The notes under the pieces: model-generated
What the model was told of the DNA's origin: nothing
The model's database searches: none
Seen by the model: only the letters and a program-made list of their open reading frames with translations
Assembly: GCA_001599755.1 (NCBI GenBank)
Contig: BCHX01000006.1
Coordinates: 2,529,336 to 2,593,335, forward strand
Source of the DNA: Gliomastix tumulicola
Lineage: Eukaryota; Ascomycota; Sordariomycetes; Hypocreales; Bionectriaceae
Direction of reading: 5' to 3'
DNA length: 64,000 nucleotides
Translations under genes and position numbers: made by a program
Part shown: positions 32,644 through 44,664 of the stretch, piece by piece
Layout of the letters: the number at the start of each line of letters is the position of its first letter
Position numbering within the stretch: position 1 is the stretch's first letter

Positions 32644-35142
32644 GATGGAAGAGGTGAAGTGATGATCAGATGGTTTTATAAGCGGGTGTGGCAGGTTGTC
32701 GTCCAGTGTAGCGGTTCGTGGTAACGTGTCCACGGCTGTGGTTGTTGTTCTTGCTGTCAGGCTGAGAGTTGCAGGTGTCAAGATGGAAGGAAGAAGAGAG
32801 TAAGGGCGTGTTTGACAATGACAAGATCAAACGGCCAGTGAGTCACGCGCAGGTAAAACTAGCAGCTACGTGACGGGCGTACAAGCGTGGGATTGTGTTC
32901 GTCCTTGGAAACAAAGAGAACCCTCTAGCAGAGGCGAGGCAAACGCTGCTTATATGAAAGACAAAAGGGTAGGGTAGGTAGTGGGAAGCAAACAAGAAGC
33001 AGCCTTGAGCCGAGAGCGGAGCATAGCCCGGCTAAGGTATTGGCGATATCAAGAGTCATCTGGCCGGGAAGTGACGAGACCGAGGGCGTGAGGCTGTGAA
33101 GGAGGGATCGGAGGGGCGTGTGTCTAGTAACTGATGACGGCTGCCTCAACATGGCTCATCGGGGTCCAGGAATAGGGCGCAGCGTGGACGGTCTATCCGT
33201 AAACGGTAGGGGTCGCATGACCGTGAGTCACTGCAGGGCCTGTGAAGCATGGGCTCGATACGGACGGTTCATAGGCTGAGCAGCTGAGGAAAAGGCAATG
33301 TGACGGAGCTGGATTGGAGCAAGAAGAGTCCCCAGCGACTGTGAGACGACTCATCATGTGAACGGCCGGGGGTGCGCTGATGAACGAGAGGGCTTTGCTC
33401 AGAGGCGCCATCGACATGGCAGCATTGCGTGCCTGGTGGAGGGAGCATTGCGTGCGCCTGGCGGCCACTGCTTCCATGGAGATGTTGATCTTTGGTAAAT
33501 TACGAGGGTATTTGGTGAAGCAAACGAGGTGCAGCCAAGGGCATCATCCAGGGCATCCTCAAGGTGGCTTCCCTTTTCCCAGGTTTCTCTTCATTGCGTC
33601 AACTTGAAGATCCCAGGTCATAGACAGCTTTGAATCTGGGCAGTCTTTCGGCCCCCACAGGCGATGATTCCCAGATTCCGGGGGCATGACAGCCTGGAAA
33701 CGGTGGAGCCCAGCGCCCTTTCACTGGCGCGCTCCAGGACAGTCCAACCAGTTCCAGGGCAGTCCAGGCTGCTACAGCGCCAAGAGGGGACCCAAATCTC
33801 CGGCAGCGACCCCGACCTGCACTGACTGGGAGTCCGGTCCCCGTCATTTCCCCCCGTTACATAATCACGGGTGTGTGTCACTGCATCTTGGAAATCCGGG
33901 ACGAAGCATCCAGTGATCCAAGAATAAGCAGTTTCGCCACCCGATCTCCCGCGTCATCGCCGAGCTAAACGTCCAAGGCAGCGCCTCAGACAGTCATCAA
34001 TCACCAGAGGCCATCCTCATCCAATAGGATATCTACGGCAGAGGGAAATCCCCCTCTCGAGAGAAGAAAAAGGCCTCGCCAGAAGGTCCCCTTATCAGCC
34101 CCTCCCCCATCACCAGGACACCCGGAAGAAGCCCATGTGAGGCGTACATTTCCGATGTCGTCACACCCTTGGGCACGATAAGCTTCCCACCCCCCTCCCT
34201 ACCACACACCTGAGGCAAGGCGCGCGTCTGGAGAAATGGGAATTCTTTCCGCCAATGTGCAAGCCTGCATGGGGATGAATGCAGTCTGTCAGCCTCGGCT
34301 GCAACCCACGTTCTTGAATCCGGCGTTTGCAGGACAGTCATCATCGACGGCCAACTCCGATGCAGCGTGTCTCGTGCTGCTCATCTGATAGGATGCCCGC
34401 TTTTAGACGAGCGAGCGCTTGATGTGATTTGTCTTGCAGGAAATCAGTTGATGCGACTGAAACTGGATATTGTTGGGGCTGCTATAGCATGAGGGGAGCT
34501 ACACTTCGACGCTCTGGAAGCCTCTGACGGCCATGTGCCGACTCTGCAGGCGATCAATCATGCCAGGATGAAACCATTTAGCATCACGGCCGTGAGACAT
34601 GGCATTTCCTTGGTTCGTCGGCTAAAACACTAGCACAATCGCTCTCTCGTAATTCACTGGAATGGGGACCCGGTGCCTGGATGGCTTTCATGGTCTGCCT
34701 CCCGTCCGGAGTCGTAAGGAGCCCAGCAACGTCCATCCTCCCAGGCTCACCAACTCCGCGCCGAGCTGCTGGCGTGCACAGAGTCAACCTCGTGTGCTTC
34801 GACAGAGTCACACACTATGCTCTTCTCGAACCGATCAACGACTCGTCAGTTCCGGTTTTCCATTTTGTACATTGAACCGCCTTATCTCTACATTGTTGCC
34901 CTGCCTTATCATTCAGACGCCGCCCGATGTGACGCTTTCAGGGCATCGCCCCACTAAACCCGCCCGAAGCCCTCCGGACGCGACGGAATCTTTTGGCTCC
35001 AGCTTCCATCCAATCGTCCATTCTCCCATCCAATCCAACAAGTGACAACAATAGACACACACACACACACACCCACCCACCCCCAACAAACCGCCCAAAC
35101 CACTCACCACCTTCCCCCGCCCGCCGATACAATAACTCGAAC
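32644..35142. other. Long intergenic region
   Basis: About 2.5 kb without a supportable gene. ORFs are all under about 130 codons and overlap on both strands. It contains the upstream region of the orphan gene and the 3' region of the NmrA-like gene, with an (AC)n microsatellite at 35055-35072. Confidence 0.5.
35055..35072 (+). repeat. (AC)9 microsatellite
   Basis: Nine uninterrupted AC units followed by CCCACCCACCC, just downstream of the NmrA-like stop codon. Confidence 0.9.
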
Positions 35143-36111
35143 CTACGCGCCCGAACCGACATCTCCGCCCTCCATCCCCTCGAGATAAGCCCTCACGTCC
35201 GTCATCGGAATCCCCCGCTCGTGGTTGACCGTCCGCTCCACGGCCCACGACACGCCCCGACCCTGCGCAAACGTATCGCGGTACTTGATGAGCGTGTTGC
35301 CGCCGTCTGCGGCGAGCTGCCTGCCCAGCTCGGCCTTGTCCCAGAGCTCGCGCGCAAACGGACCACCGCCACCTGACGTTGCACCGAAGCGGGCGTCGAC
35401 GAGGTCGGCGATCTGGCGGTACGAGAGCGTGTCGCCCGCGGTGTAGACGACCTGGCTCGCGTCGGCGTACCCGCGCGGGTCGAGGACGATGTCCGCCGTG
35501 ACGCGGCCGATGTCCTCGGGCGTCGTGAGCGTGATGGTGTTCTCCCAGTCGCCCAGCGCACGCGCCGTCCGACCGGCAAGATCGACGACGCCAAAGTCCG
35601 CGAGGAACAGGAAGCTCATGAACAGGCCCGTCGACACGATCGTCCACTTCATCCCTTCCTGCGCCCGCAGCTTCGCCCGCACCTCGAGCTGCTCGTCGAA
35701 CAAATCCTGCGAGCTGCCCGCCCCGATCGCGTCGTAGTCCATGCCATACTGCCAGGGGAAGAACCGCGTCACCAACCCAGCCGCCGCCGCCGCCAGCGCC
35801 GCCTCGGTGATCTTGACCTGCGTCCCCGGCGGCGCGCCCATCCCCGTGCAGCTCACAACCGTATCATACCCGCCGAATACCGCCGCGAGCTCCGACGCCG
35901 ACGCGGCCTCGACGTCGGCCGCCTCGAAGCCGATGTGCAGGGCGCGCAGGCGCTGCTCGCGCTGCTTCTTGTCGGGCGCGGCCGAGTCGAGCGTCGCCTG
36001 GCGGAGGAGGACGGAGATCTTGGCGTGGTGGCGCTGCGGGTGCGCGGCGAGCGCCTCGAGCATGGCCATGCCCAGTTCGCCTGCGCCGAGGACGAGGATC
36101 TTGCGTGTCAT
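35143..36111 (-). CDS. NmrA/isoflavone-reductase-like NAD(P)-binding protein, 322 residues
   Basis: Atypical short-chain dehydrogenase of the NmrA/PCBER group: an NADPH-dependent reductase or a redox-sensing regulator in the cytosol. Single exon from ATG 36111. The Rossmann motif is GAGELGMAM at residues 8-16. LLRQATL follows beta-2, and DTVVSCTGMG marks beta-4. FFPWQYGMDYDAIG lies where the active site of isoflavone reductases sits, followed by the WTIVSTGLFMSFLF strand. The C-terminal substrate domain has RQIADLVDARFG. The length is normal. Codon use is strongly GC-rich. Close relatives are often adjacent to metabolic genes, but no obvious partner lies here. Confidence 0.85.
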   Translation of the reverse strand: MTRKILVLGAGELGMAMLEALAAHPQRHHAKISVLLRQATLDSAAPDKKQREQRLRALHIGFEAADVEAASASELAAVFGGYDTVVSCTGMGAPPGTQVKITEAALAAAAAGLVTRFFPWQYGMDYDAIGAGSSQDLFDEQLEVRAKLRAQEGMKWTIVSTGLFMSFLFLADFGVVDLAGRTARALGDWENTITLTTPEDIGRVTADIVLDPRGYADASQVVYTAGDTLSYRQIADLVDARFGATSGGGGPFARELWDKAELGRQLAADGGNTLIKYRDTFAQGRGVSWAVERTVNHERGIPMTDVRAYLEGMEGGDVGSGA

Positions 36112-36769
36112 GGTTAAGTACTAGTAGTAGGTAGATACCGCGTGAGGGGTCTCTTGTGTTGTCGTAGCCGTAGATGATTTGCTGCTCCCACGTAGAGACA
36201 ACTGTTTCTTCCAGGAGTCCAGATGTGCTTTTAAGGTTTGCGAGCTATTACGACAGAGCCCGAAGATCTTGGAGATCTTCAGCGAGTGTTCCCCCCGCAC
36301 TATGGCGATGGTGCTGATGAATAAGCCAACCTTGCCAGCGCCATTATCGCCGGGACGAAACTTGCTGGATCTCAGGTGAGGGCCGGATATTGGATCAATC
36401 TCCGTGCCATATGTCCATTGAAAAACTCGAACTTCAATCCTTTGGTTTATAATCCTTGTGAATGGGGGCAAAACCTCGCTGCACTCGGGGTTACGGAGTC
36501 TCGGACTTGCGGATGCTGATGCTGAGATTCGATAATTACCCTGTACCTGTACCATCGATAAACCAAGCACCGACGGCTGTTGCTCATCGTGTCAGGCTTT
36601 GGAGATGTGATAGAGGATGACTAGTAGGAAAGGACGGACTACACATGGCTTTCACATGCGTTATAAGAGTCTAGAAGACTGAAACGTCGACTTGGTGATG
36701 AGGATTGGGTCTAGACGGGCAGCGCCTGTTTCGTCTATTCAACAACTATCTAATACTACATACCACCTA
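36112..36769. other. Intergenic region between NmrA-like and aspartic protease genes
   Basis: Promoter of the NmrA-like gene and 3' region of the protease gene. A 149-codon minus-strand ORF (36121-36570) has no recognised features. No gene claimed. Confidence 0.45.
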
Positions 36770-38111
36770 CTAGTACTTATCCTCAGGCGGGAAGATGCTC
36801 TTGGCCGCGAATCCAACCCTCTCCTTGCCGATATCAAACACCACAAACTGCGACTTGAGGAGGATGTCGCCAAGCACCGCAAACGAGATCCTTTTGGCGA
36901 TCTGGATCCCCCCATAGCAGGCAGTGCCCCTCGTCATCTTCCCGTAGTTGATGTAGTGCCCCGGCACCGTGCCATTGTAGTCGCCCACCTGGAAGATGAA
37001 GTCCGGCAGCGTCGCGTTGCAGGGTATGACCATCATGTCCGCGTACCTGTCGTAGCGCGCGCCGTCGACCTTGGAGTAGTAGTAATTCACCATGCTCTCG
37101 GGCAGCAGCAGCAGCGACGTGCCCGTGTCGACGATGGCCTTCCAATCGTAGTCGCCGTACTCGCCATCTGCGCCGACCTGATAGCCCGACACTGTGATCT
37201 TCCAGTACGTGACCCCCTTCTCCACGGGCGCGTAGCCAATTTCCCCAGTGTACTCAGACTTGTTGAGGTACCCGAAGTTGTAGTTGCCCGGCACGCCCTT
37301 CTGGAGGTTGGCGGTGAAGACGGGCTCCTTCAGGTCGTCCTTGATGTTCTCGATGTACGTCTTCTGCTTGGTCGGGCGGACCGTGTTGCCCGTGCCGAAG
37401 CCGAGGCCGACGATGCCCGAGGAGAAGGAGTCCGTGGTGATCTCGCGCGAGACCTGGACAGCCGCCTGGACGGCCTGCTTGGCGAAGGAGGTGTCGCCGA
37501 TCTGAACGCGGTCCTCGAACACGATCCCCGAGGCGCTGGCGCCGTCGCCGTAGCGTATGTTCCACGCCTCGCCCTTGAGGAGCTTGCTCGTGTTCGAGTC
37601 CTCGGGGGCGTACTGCGTCTGCCCGCGGACCTGCGGGCGGGACGTGTTTGTCGAGAATGTCCAGCTGTTTTTTGTGAGTATTAGTAGGATTACCAGGTTG
37701 GATGGAGGATGCATGGGGTAAGGGGGAGACTTGCAAGTCTGCGGATCCGGTGTCGAGGTTGAGGTTCAGCTCCTGAGGGGGCGTGCCGATCTGCACGGCC
37801 GCAACGTATTGGATGTCGAAGAAAGGCGGAGGGTAGTTGGCCACCGTCCCCGTCATGTCCCCGGCCTGCGCCATGTAGTTGTGAAACTTGGAGCGCGTGC
37901 CGGGGTTCAGCTCGACGGCTCTGGAGAGCGCGGGGGACAGATAGCCACCGTACTTGGCCAACGCCCTGTACAGCTGGACCGGCGCATCTTCCCCCTGGTA
38001 GTCGGCGTTCTCCTTCAAACCAATACTGAAGGCCTTCTTTCCATTTGACTGGGGGATCGTCGCGGCCAGGGCGGTCAGCGAGCACAGAGCCCATGTGGCG
38101 TAGACTCTCAT
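36770..38111 (-). CDS. Secreted pepsin-like aspartic protease, 423 residues
   Basis: Extracellular acid endopeptidase of family A1 (penicillopepsin/aspergillopepsin type). Exons on the minus strand: 38111-37735 and 37664-36770, separated by a 70-bp intron. The intron must start GCAAGT, a GC-AG intron, because only this joins DTGSADL to WTFST, the standard sequence around the first catalytic Asp. The second active site is AIVDTGTSLLLLP. A signal peptide (residues 1-17) and a propeptide of about 70-80 residues precede the mature enzyme, which begins near VANYPPPFFDIQYVAAVQIG. The flap Tyr lies in IRYGDGASASG. CNATLPDF and TACYGG contain the usual disulphide Cys pair. The C-terminus has VFDIGKERVGFA. 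Length and order are typical. Confidence 0.93.
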
Positions 38112-39045
38112 GATGACTTGAGATGGACCCGATGAGAACCGAGGTCAAGAGCTCCCGCAGCGGCAACGGACAGAGCTGTTCCAATGAGCTGGAGTGCGGC
38201 ATGGCGCATTCAAGTAGCCGTCGCCCGAGGACTCCCTTGCCATGATACATACGTCGCGTTGGCGACGAGGCTGCTGGAATGTCGGATCATGGACACCTTC
38301 CATGCGGAGGAATGCCCAGCCAGCGGGTGGAATATGCTTAAATCAGTCGATTGATTCGAGCTACTCGCCGCTTGACATCGACGTTTGGAGGCCCCATCGT
38401 GGAAGAAGGAATGCTCTCAGACAGATGTTTCACGAGAGATGCATGCCACGTTCACCATGGGCGACGGCTGCTGCTCGACGGGGAGAGGATCGACGAGGGC
38501 ACAGAGAGCTAGCAAACGTTGTGGCTTGGTGCATTGTGTCTCCTGCTCAGGAACCGTTTCTCAGCCATGGCCCACATGGGCGGCCTCAGACCTCGTGTGT
38601 CTTTCGCATCATCGACGAAGAGTCGGAATGGGTCAAGGGCGACTCCTTGTGAGTTGGATTGAGCGTCTCCTGTCGCGATGCCCAATCTGGCGCACCTGAG
38701 CGGATACTGGCGACGTGTAGTGTCATGGTGACTCATGAGCGGATGGCGAATCCACGAGTAGCCGCCGCCTGGAAATTTACGATGAGGAGATTGGGTATTC
38801 GTCGAGGATAAGTTGTGCCCTGGAAGGGGAAGGAAGATCGAAGTCGTCGGGTCATTCACTTTCGGGCTGTTGAACTATTTAATAGGGGGAGGCGCCGCTG
38901 TATTTGCAGCGCTGAAGCCAGTCTGAGCCAGCGATAAGATAAGCACCCCACCATCGACTGAGGGGGTCCAGAAAAAAACAAAATCATCCCCGTGCCTCTC
39001 TACTGCCATCTTCACTCCCACACAGCAATCCTTACTCTCATCATT
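38112..39045. other. Divergent promoter region between protease and RIO1 genes
   Basis: Upstream region of both genes, about 930 bp. No gene-like ORF with support. Confidence 0.5.
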
Positions 39046-40791
39046 ATGCCTGGACAAGTCACAGACGCAGCGGCGTCACCAGCCGCACCGCACGAACCGC
39101 CGTATACATACACCGCCAACAATGGCTATCAACAGACCGACGACGTGCCCCCAGAGGTGCGCATGCCTCGAGGTGCCCCGCCACCGGAAAATGCCAACGA
39201 TGACGATGACGACCTCGACGACATCTTCGACGATGGCGACGCGGACGACGAGAACACGGAGTGGAACGAGCAGACCGGCGACTTGACAAAGTCCTACAAC
39301 CGGCAGCGTCAGGCCAACACGGCCAACGCCGACGCCGCCCTCCCGCGCTCCAACCAGCAGAAGCCGACGGCGAACACGTTCGCCAGCGTCGACGACCAGG
39401 TCTCGGCCCTGTCGCGGCACGCTGCAAAGATCAGGCTCGACTCGGTCAAGCAGGACGTCGACAAGGACAAGGACAAGGCCGACCGCGCCACGAGTGAGCA
39501 GGTGCTCGACCAGCGGACCCGCATGATCCTGCTGCAGATGATCAACCGCGGCGTCGTCAGCGAGGTCCACGGCGCCATTAGCACGGGAAAGGAGGCCAAC
39601 GTCTACGGCGCCGTCTCCGTCGACCAGAGCACGGGCGAGCCCATCCAGCGGGCCATCAAGGTTTACAAGACGGCTATCCTCGTCTTCAAGGACCGCGAGC
39701 GGTACATCACGGGCGAGCACCGCTTCAAGGGCGGCTTTGACAAGGGCAACAACCGGAAGATGGTGAAGCTGTGGGCCGAGAAGGAGTACCGGAACCTGAG
39801 GAGGATACACAGCGCGGGCATCCCATCCCCGGAGCCGCTGAGCCTGAAGCTGCATGTCCTTGCCATGAGCTTCCTCGGCGACCGCCGCGGATGGGCGTAC
39901 CCGCGTCTCCGGGACGCCGTCCTGGAGGGCGACGATGTGGAGGCGCAGTGGAGGGGTCTCTATATCCAGCTTTTGGGTATCATGAGGCGGATGTACCAGG
40001 TCTGCAGGCTCGTCCATGCCGATCTGAGCGAGTACAACATACTCTACCATGACGGGAAGCTATACATCATCGATGTGTCACAGAGTGTCGAGCCTGACCA
40101 CCCGCGGTCTCTGGAGTTCCTCCGTATGGATATCAAGAACGTTGGAGATTTCTTCCGTCGACAGGGCGTTGACACTCTGTCGGACCGAGCCATCTTCAAC
40201 TTCATCACCGCATCAGAGGAGCCCGTCGAGGAGCCCGGTCTGTCACAAACGCTCGAGAAATTCTACGAGACCCGCCCTTCCGCCGCCGACGACGACGCTG
40301 CGGCTGCTGAGCTTGAGGTAGACAACGAGGTCTTCCGCAACCAGTACATCCCTCAGACGCTCGAACAGGTCTACGACATCGAGAAGGATGCACAGAGGCT
40401 AGGCAAGGGCGAGGGCGGTGACCTGGTCTACAGCAATCTCCTAGCAGACCAGGTCGTCCAGCCCAAGGCCAAGGGCGAGGAGGAGGCGTCGGAGGAAGAC
40501 TCGGAGGAGAGCTCCGACGAGTCTGGTGAGGGCGCCGAGCTGGGGAGCGGCGACGATGACGAGAGCCGCGTTGACAAGGCGCGGCCGCGCGGACGACGAT
40601 TCGAGGATAAGGACGAGAAGAAGGTGAGCATCCCGACAGACCCAACCCCCTTATTTTTCACCATTCTGACTAACACTCCGCAGCAACACAAGCAGGCCGT
40701 CAAAGAAGCGAAGCGGGAAAAGCGCAAAGACAAAATGCCGAAACATCTGAAGAAGAAGCTGGTGAGCAGCACGTCGAGGAGAAAGAAGTAA
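39046..40791 (+). CDS. rio1: RIO1 atypical serine kinase/ATPase, 561 residues
   Basis: Kinase/ATPase required for the last steps of 40S ribosomal subunit maturation in the cytoplasm. Exons 39046-40623 and 40684-40791. The 60-bp intron is in phase and stop-free, but has good GTGAGC, CTAAC and CGCAG sites, and splicing joins DEKK to QHKQAVKEAKREKRK as in other fungal Rio1 tails. Visible RIO motifs: the flexible ATP loop STGKEANVYGA, the catalytic loop LVHADLSEYNIL with its Asp and Asn, and LYIIDVSQSVEPDHP with the metal-binding Asp. The N-terminus has an Asp run (DDDDDLDDIFDDGD), and the C-terminus an acidic stretch followed by a basic nuclear/RNA-binding tail. The ATG at 39046 is the first in frame; the upstream extension begins with GTG. 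Confidence 0.95.
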   Translation: MPGQVTDAAASPAAPHEPPYTYTANNGYQQTDDVPPEVRMPRGAPPPENANDDDDDLDDIFDDGDADDENTEWNEQTGDLTKSYNRQRQANTANADAALPRSNQQKPTANTFASVDDQVSALSRHAAKIRLDSVKQDVDKDKDKADRATSEQVLDQRTRMILLQMINRGVVSEVHGAISTGKEANVYGAVSVDQSTGEPIQRAIKVYKTAILVFKDRERYITGEHRFKGGFDKGNNRKMVKLWAEKEYRNLRRIHSAGIPSPEPLSLKLHVLAMSFLGDRRGWAYPRLRDAVLEGDDVEAQWRGLYIQLLGIMRRMYQVCRLVHADLSEYNILYHDGKLYIIDVSQSVEPDHPRSLEFLRMDIKNVGDFFRRQGVDTLSDRAIFNFITASEEPVEEPGLSQTLEKFYETRPSAADDDAAAAELEVDNEVFRNQYIPQTLEQVYDIEKDAQRLGKGEGGDLVYSNLLADQVVQPKAKGEEEASEEDSEESSDESGEGAELGSGDDDESRVDKARPRGRRFEDKDEKKVSIPTDPTPLFFTILTNTPQQHKQAVKEAKREKRKDKMPKHLKKKLVSSTSRRKK

Positions 40792-41360
40792 ACGACTCAT
40801 ACAATCATAAAAATAAACGAAGCGATGACAGCGACACTCCATTCACTGTATTCCCGAAAGTTCCGAGTAGGTGATGAGAACCCCGAGACTAATGCGGTGT
40901 TGGCTTGAAGCAATCGGATGATGAGCACGATCATGCCACGCGCATGCACTGCAGAGTTGGAGCACGATGGTTTATGCTGGGGATCTTTGATTGTTCTTTT
41001 CCCCTGGCGGTAACCTCCTGCGACGGGTCTGTTGGTGCAATACATGCCGTGATCCCGAGTCCTGACACGGGACGCTGAAGATCAAAGAGAGCCCTGACGA
41101 TTGGAATCTTCACGATGATCTTGTGCCTGGACGAGTGTCTATACGAGATCACGCACTGATGAGTCACATGTGCAGGTTTGCGAGTCAAAAACGTGCATGT
41201 TAGGCCGTTAAGCTGGAAAAACTCCTCCCAAACCCGATACCCAAAATCCTCCGACCAGTTCCATATCCCTTCGACGAAATTTTTTTTTTTTGCGGAGCAT
41301 TCTCGTTACATAAGTTTGATGCGGTACAGTATACGCTACAATGAGGCCAGACCTCCTTGA
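40792..41360. other. Convergent 3' region between RIO1 and regulator genes
   Basis: Downstream region of both flanking genes; includes an 11-13 base T run at about 41280. No gene. Confidence 0.5.
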
Positions 41361-44034
41361 CTAGAAGTAAAATTGCTGCTGGGGTTGACCTGGAGGCGGC
41401 TGGGCGAGGAAGTCAAAGTTCATCTGGTCGACGCCCGTGTTCCACGGATCCGGTGGCGATTCTGCTCACAGATGTGTCAGGTATCCATCCATCCATAGGA
41501 AAACTAAGGAAAAAGAAAGTTGACTCACCTCCCCATATCGTATCATACAGATCCATCGGCGCCATGTACTGACTGGGATCAGCACCAGGCAGCTGCCCCA
41601 ACCCATCCAAGTTGAGGCCAGGCTGGCCCTGCAGCGCGGCGGCGTACGGATTCCTGGCCCAGGCTGTCGGTAAGGCAGTCTTGACGGAGACGGGCGAGAG
41701 CTCAACTGACCCGGTAGTGAAGTCCTGCAGGGAGGCCCCGTTCTGCATCTCGGCCATGGCCATGGCGGCGTCCTCGCGCGGGTCGCTGCCGAGGGGCGGG
41801 ATGCCGCCGCGGGCGAGCTGCTGCGCGTGGCTGAGCATCTGGTGGCTGTTGGCCGCGTTAGAGGACAGGTTGTGCGGGGTCATGAGGGGGGTTCTGTTGC
41901 CGCTGCCGGGCATGGAGGCGAGGGCCGTCTTGGAGAGGTGGGAGCCGTGGACGGAGCCGTGGTCGTAGATGCTCTTGAGGGCCGTCAGGGCCCTCCAGAG
42001 CGGACCTGAGAGCTCGATGTCCTTGTCCGTGTGCTGGACGTGCGGCTCGGGGGATGATTCCTTGGCGGCTGTTGCGGACAGGGCGGCGATCAGATCGCCC
42101 TGCAGCTGGCGGACCTCAGGGTCCGACTTCGTCTCGCAGAGGAAGCCGAGAAGGAGTGCCGACGACAGGCCGTGATATGTAAAGGCCCAGCTGCGCGTGG
42201 GAATGACGGACAGCTGGTGCATGGCCAAGAACATGCGCACCGTCTCGGTTAGGTTCTCCTTGCATTTCTGCGCAAGAGAAGCCTTCTGGCCCGGGTCGAA
42301 ATCGCAATCCCGTCTCAGCGCAGGCCGACAGGCTACCGAGATGATGAAGGACGTATGGAGGCGGATGGCAAAATACTGCAGCCTATGCAACGCAGTCTTG
42401 CATTGCTCCTTGTCCTGGATATGAGCGCAGGCACGAGTCCGAAGCCCTTCAATCGCCTCGCAGTTGTCGAGAATCTGGGTGTAAGTTGCAGTAGCCATCA
42501 AATCCGGGTTGAGGCGCCGCGAGATGATCTCAATGAGGTGATACATCGTCTCGAGATAACTATAGTTGTTGGTGGATGTTTCGGGGGAGAGGGGGATGTG
42601 GCAACTCGGGAAGTTGGTCATGGGACTCCTGTCAAAGGAGAGCGACGTGAGGGTGTCGTGCCACACGCATGTCCACCACAACTTGCGTCTAATCATATCC
42701 TTGGACTTGGCTTCGGCAGGGGTGGTGTCTCGGCTTTCGCGGGCCGTCGGACGATGGAGGCCTAGCGACTGTGCGAGACGGCATGTTAGACCAGTCAAAG
42801 CCCACGATGCTTCGGCTTTCATGTCGTTGAGAAGGACGAAGCTGGTGAGTAGGAGGGCTTGGATAGAGTCGAATGATGGCCTGGAAGAAGAAATGTTAGA
42901 GCTACTCGGGGTTCTCTGACAACGACAAGCTCACCTGAGCAGGAAGTTCCCTAGCCGGAGGAAATGGAAGGATATCTGGATGTATTTCTGGGAGTCTCGT
43001 GTACGGACATGATACGGCGACTCATGGTACTGCGAGCCAACAGCCATAACCGCGAAGAGAATCGCGAGCCACGAGGCTGTGACTCTCCTCGACGACTTGA
43101 CGTTGCTGGTGGCATTTCGTGATCTGTCCTCGAGGTAGACCATGAGCTTGGACTCGAAATCGTCAATGTCGATGACGAATCCCCAGAAGGGCTGCGGAAT
43201 CTCTTTGTAGGTACGGAAGAGCCTAGCGAAAGTCAGCAGGGGTGGTCTTTGACGAATAAGCATCATGAATTGACCGACTTCATCACCTCCCTGTCCGAGG
43301 GAAGTTCCGCGGAGATATCCCGGGCAAGCTTGTTCAGGTGCACCGAGGACATCAGCGGGAATGGCGCAGAGGTGTCGAGGCCGAGAATGGAACGCATGTC
43401 TTGCCGTATGTCGACTCGTTCATTCTTGTCCGTTGGCGACCCTTGCTCTCTGAGCAGGGCTGGGATGCTGTTCTGCCCAAGATACCTGTCGGTAGCGGAG
43501 TCTGAGGAGTCCTCTGCGCTGGCTTGACGGTAGTTGTCAACAACCAACGCACGCTGCTCTTGCGCCACGCCACTGTCCTCACCAATCGCCTGAGGCCAGC
43601 TTTCCTGGCGCTCAGCTTTGGGAGCCGACTCCCGCCCATCAGAGAAGGACCGTGCCCTCTTTCGGGACGCGCCGCTCTCCTGAGTGGTCGACGAGGCTTT
43701 GCTGTGTGAATTCCGGTTGGGCTTGTACGAGCAGAGGCCGGGGTGCTCCCGCTTGACACAATTTTCACACGGCTGCTTATTGTCGCACTTCACCTTGCGC
43801 TGGCGGCAGGGCCAACATGCGGTGCCTGGTCTCACCACATTAGCTCCATAGCTGGTCTGACGATGACGACGACGGCGTTGCGTGGTCTGATGACGCACGT
43901 GTGCGTCTCGTCGCCGGGCGAGGGCCATTACCATATCGAACCTTGCGGTGAGAGTGAATAATGCGACTGGCCTCCTCGGGCGTCAGTTGGTCGACCTGCA
44001 CGACATCCTCGGGCTCCTCAGGCTTGTCGGCCAT
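41361..44034 (-). CDS. Zn2Cys6 transcription factor with Fungal_trans domain, 796 residues
   Basis: Nuclear regulator. Exons on the minus strand: 44034-43932, 43825-43279, 43222-42935, 42880-41529 and 41461-41361. Introns are 106, 56, 54 and 67 bp. The first exon encodes MADKPEEPEDVVQVDQLTPE, and splicing creates RKVRYGTACWPCRQRKVKC, which leads into the zinc cluster (C-x2-C-x6-C-x5-C-x2-C-x8-C). The second intron uses a weak GTCGGT donor, chosen because it alone yields EVMKLFRTYKEIPQPFWGFV, the start of the middle homology region. That region includes SLGLHRP and RRKLWWTCVWHDTLTSLSFDRSP, standard fungal regulator motifs. The last exon ends in QPPPGQPQQQFYF. The targets cannot be told; the 630-bp promoter is shared with the divergent RNA polymerase gene. 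Confidence 0.88.
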
Positions 44035-44664
44035 GCTGGGGGGTTGTCTTTGCAGCCAGAACACTCGATATTATGATGAGACGGGCATCAATAGTGGGTA
44101 CTAGCAAGTCCTGGCGGTGAGGATTGCGCGTGGTGGCCGAACGCGATTGTGTGCGATGCTCAGGGAGCTACGAGCTGAGGGTATCGCAGATGCCGAACAC
44201 CGAGAAACTCCAGATTGTGGAGGAGGGGAAGAGGGGGAAACTCGGCCAACGGTGCTTGGCAACGGGGATTTATTCAACGGACCGTTGGTTGATCCGAGCA
44301 CTGTGTGTGGGTACAGTGTGAGATGCCTCTTGGTTCTCTCACACTGTCCAATTTCCACCTGCCTGCTCCGCCTCCCTGCATGCCTCACGCGCCCCGAGTT
44401 GGGCTCCCACCACCTCAGTCGCTCTCGTGTGGCACTCCCGCACCGTTTTTGGCACTTTCCACCACACCGCCCTTTCTGCTCCCTCCACGGCTTCACCTGC
44501 TTCCCGCCCTAGCACCACCATGCATGCTTGAGCGCGCAAGGTAGCCCGGCGATTGGTACTCACCTCCCCACCACTTCCCGCTTCCCCAGGTCCTGTCATC
44601 CTGTCATCCAATCATCATCCCAGCTTCGGACGATGCACCAAGTCCAGGCCTGCTTCTTGGAACA
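44035..44664. promoter_or_regulatory. Shared divergent promoter of the regulator and RNA-dependent RNA polymerase genes
   Basis: 630 bp between two divergent ATGs with pyrimidine-rich stretches on the plus strand (44340-44530), a usual fungal promoter feature upstream of the polymerase. ORFs inside are antisense overlaps. Confidence 0.5.

Noticed and set aside
39076..40050. 324-codon minus-strand ORF antisense to RIO1
   Set aside because: RIO1 motifs on the plus strand are unambiguous; the antisense frame has no recognisable domain.
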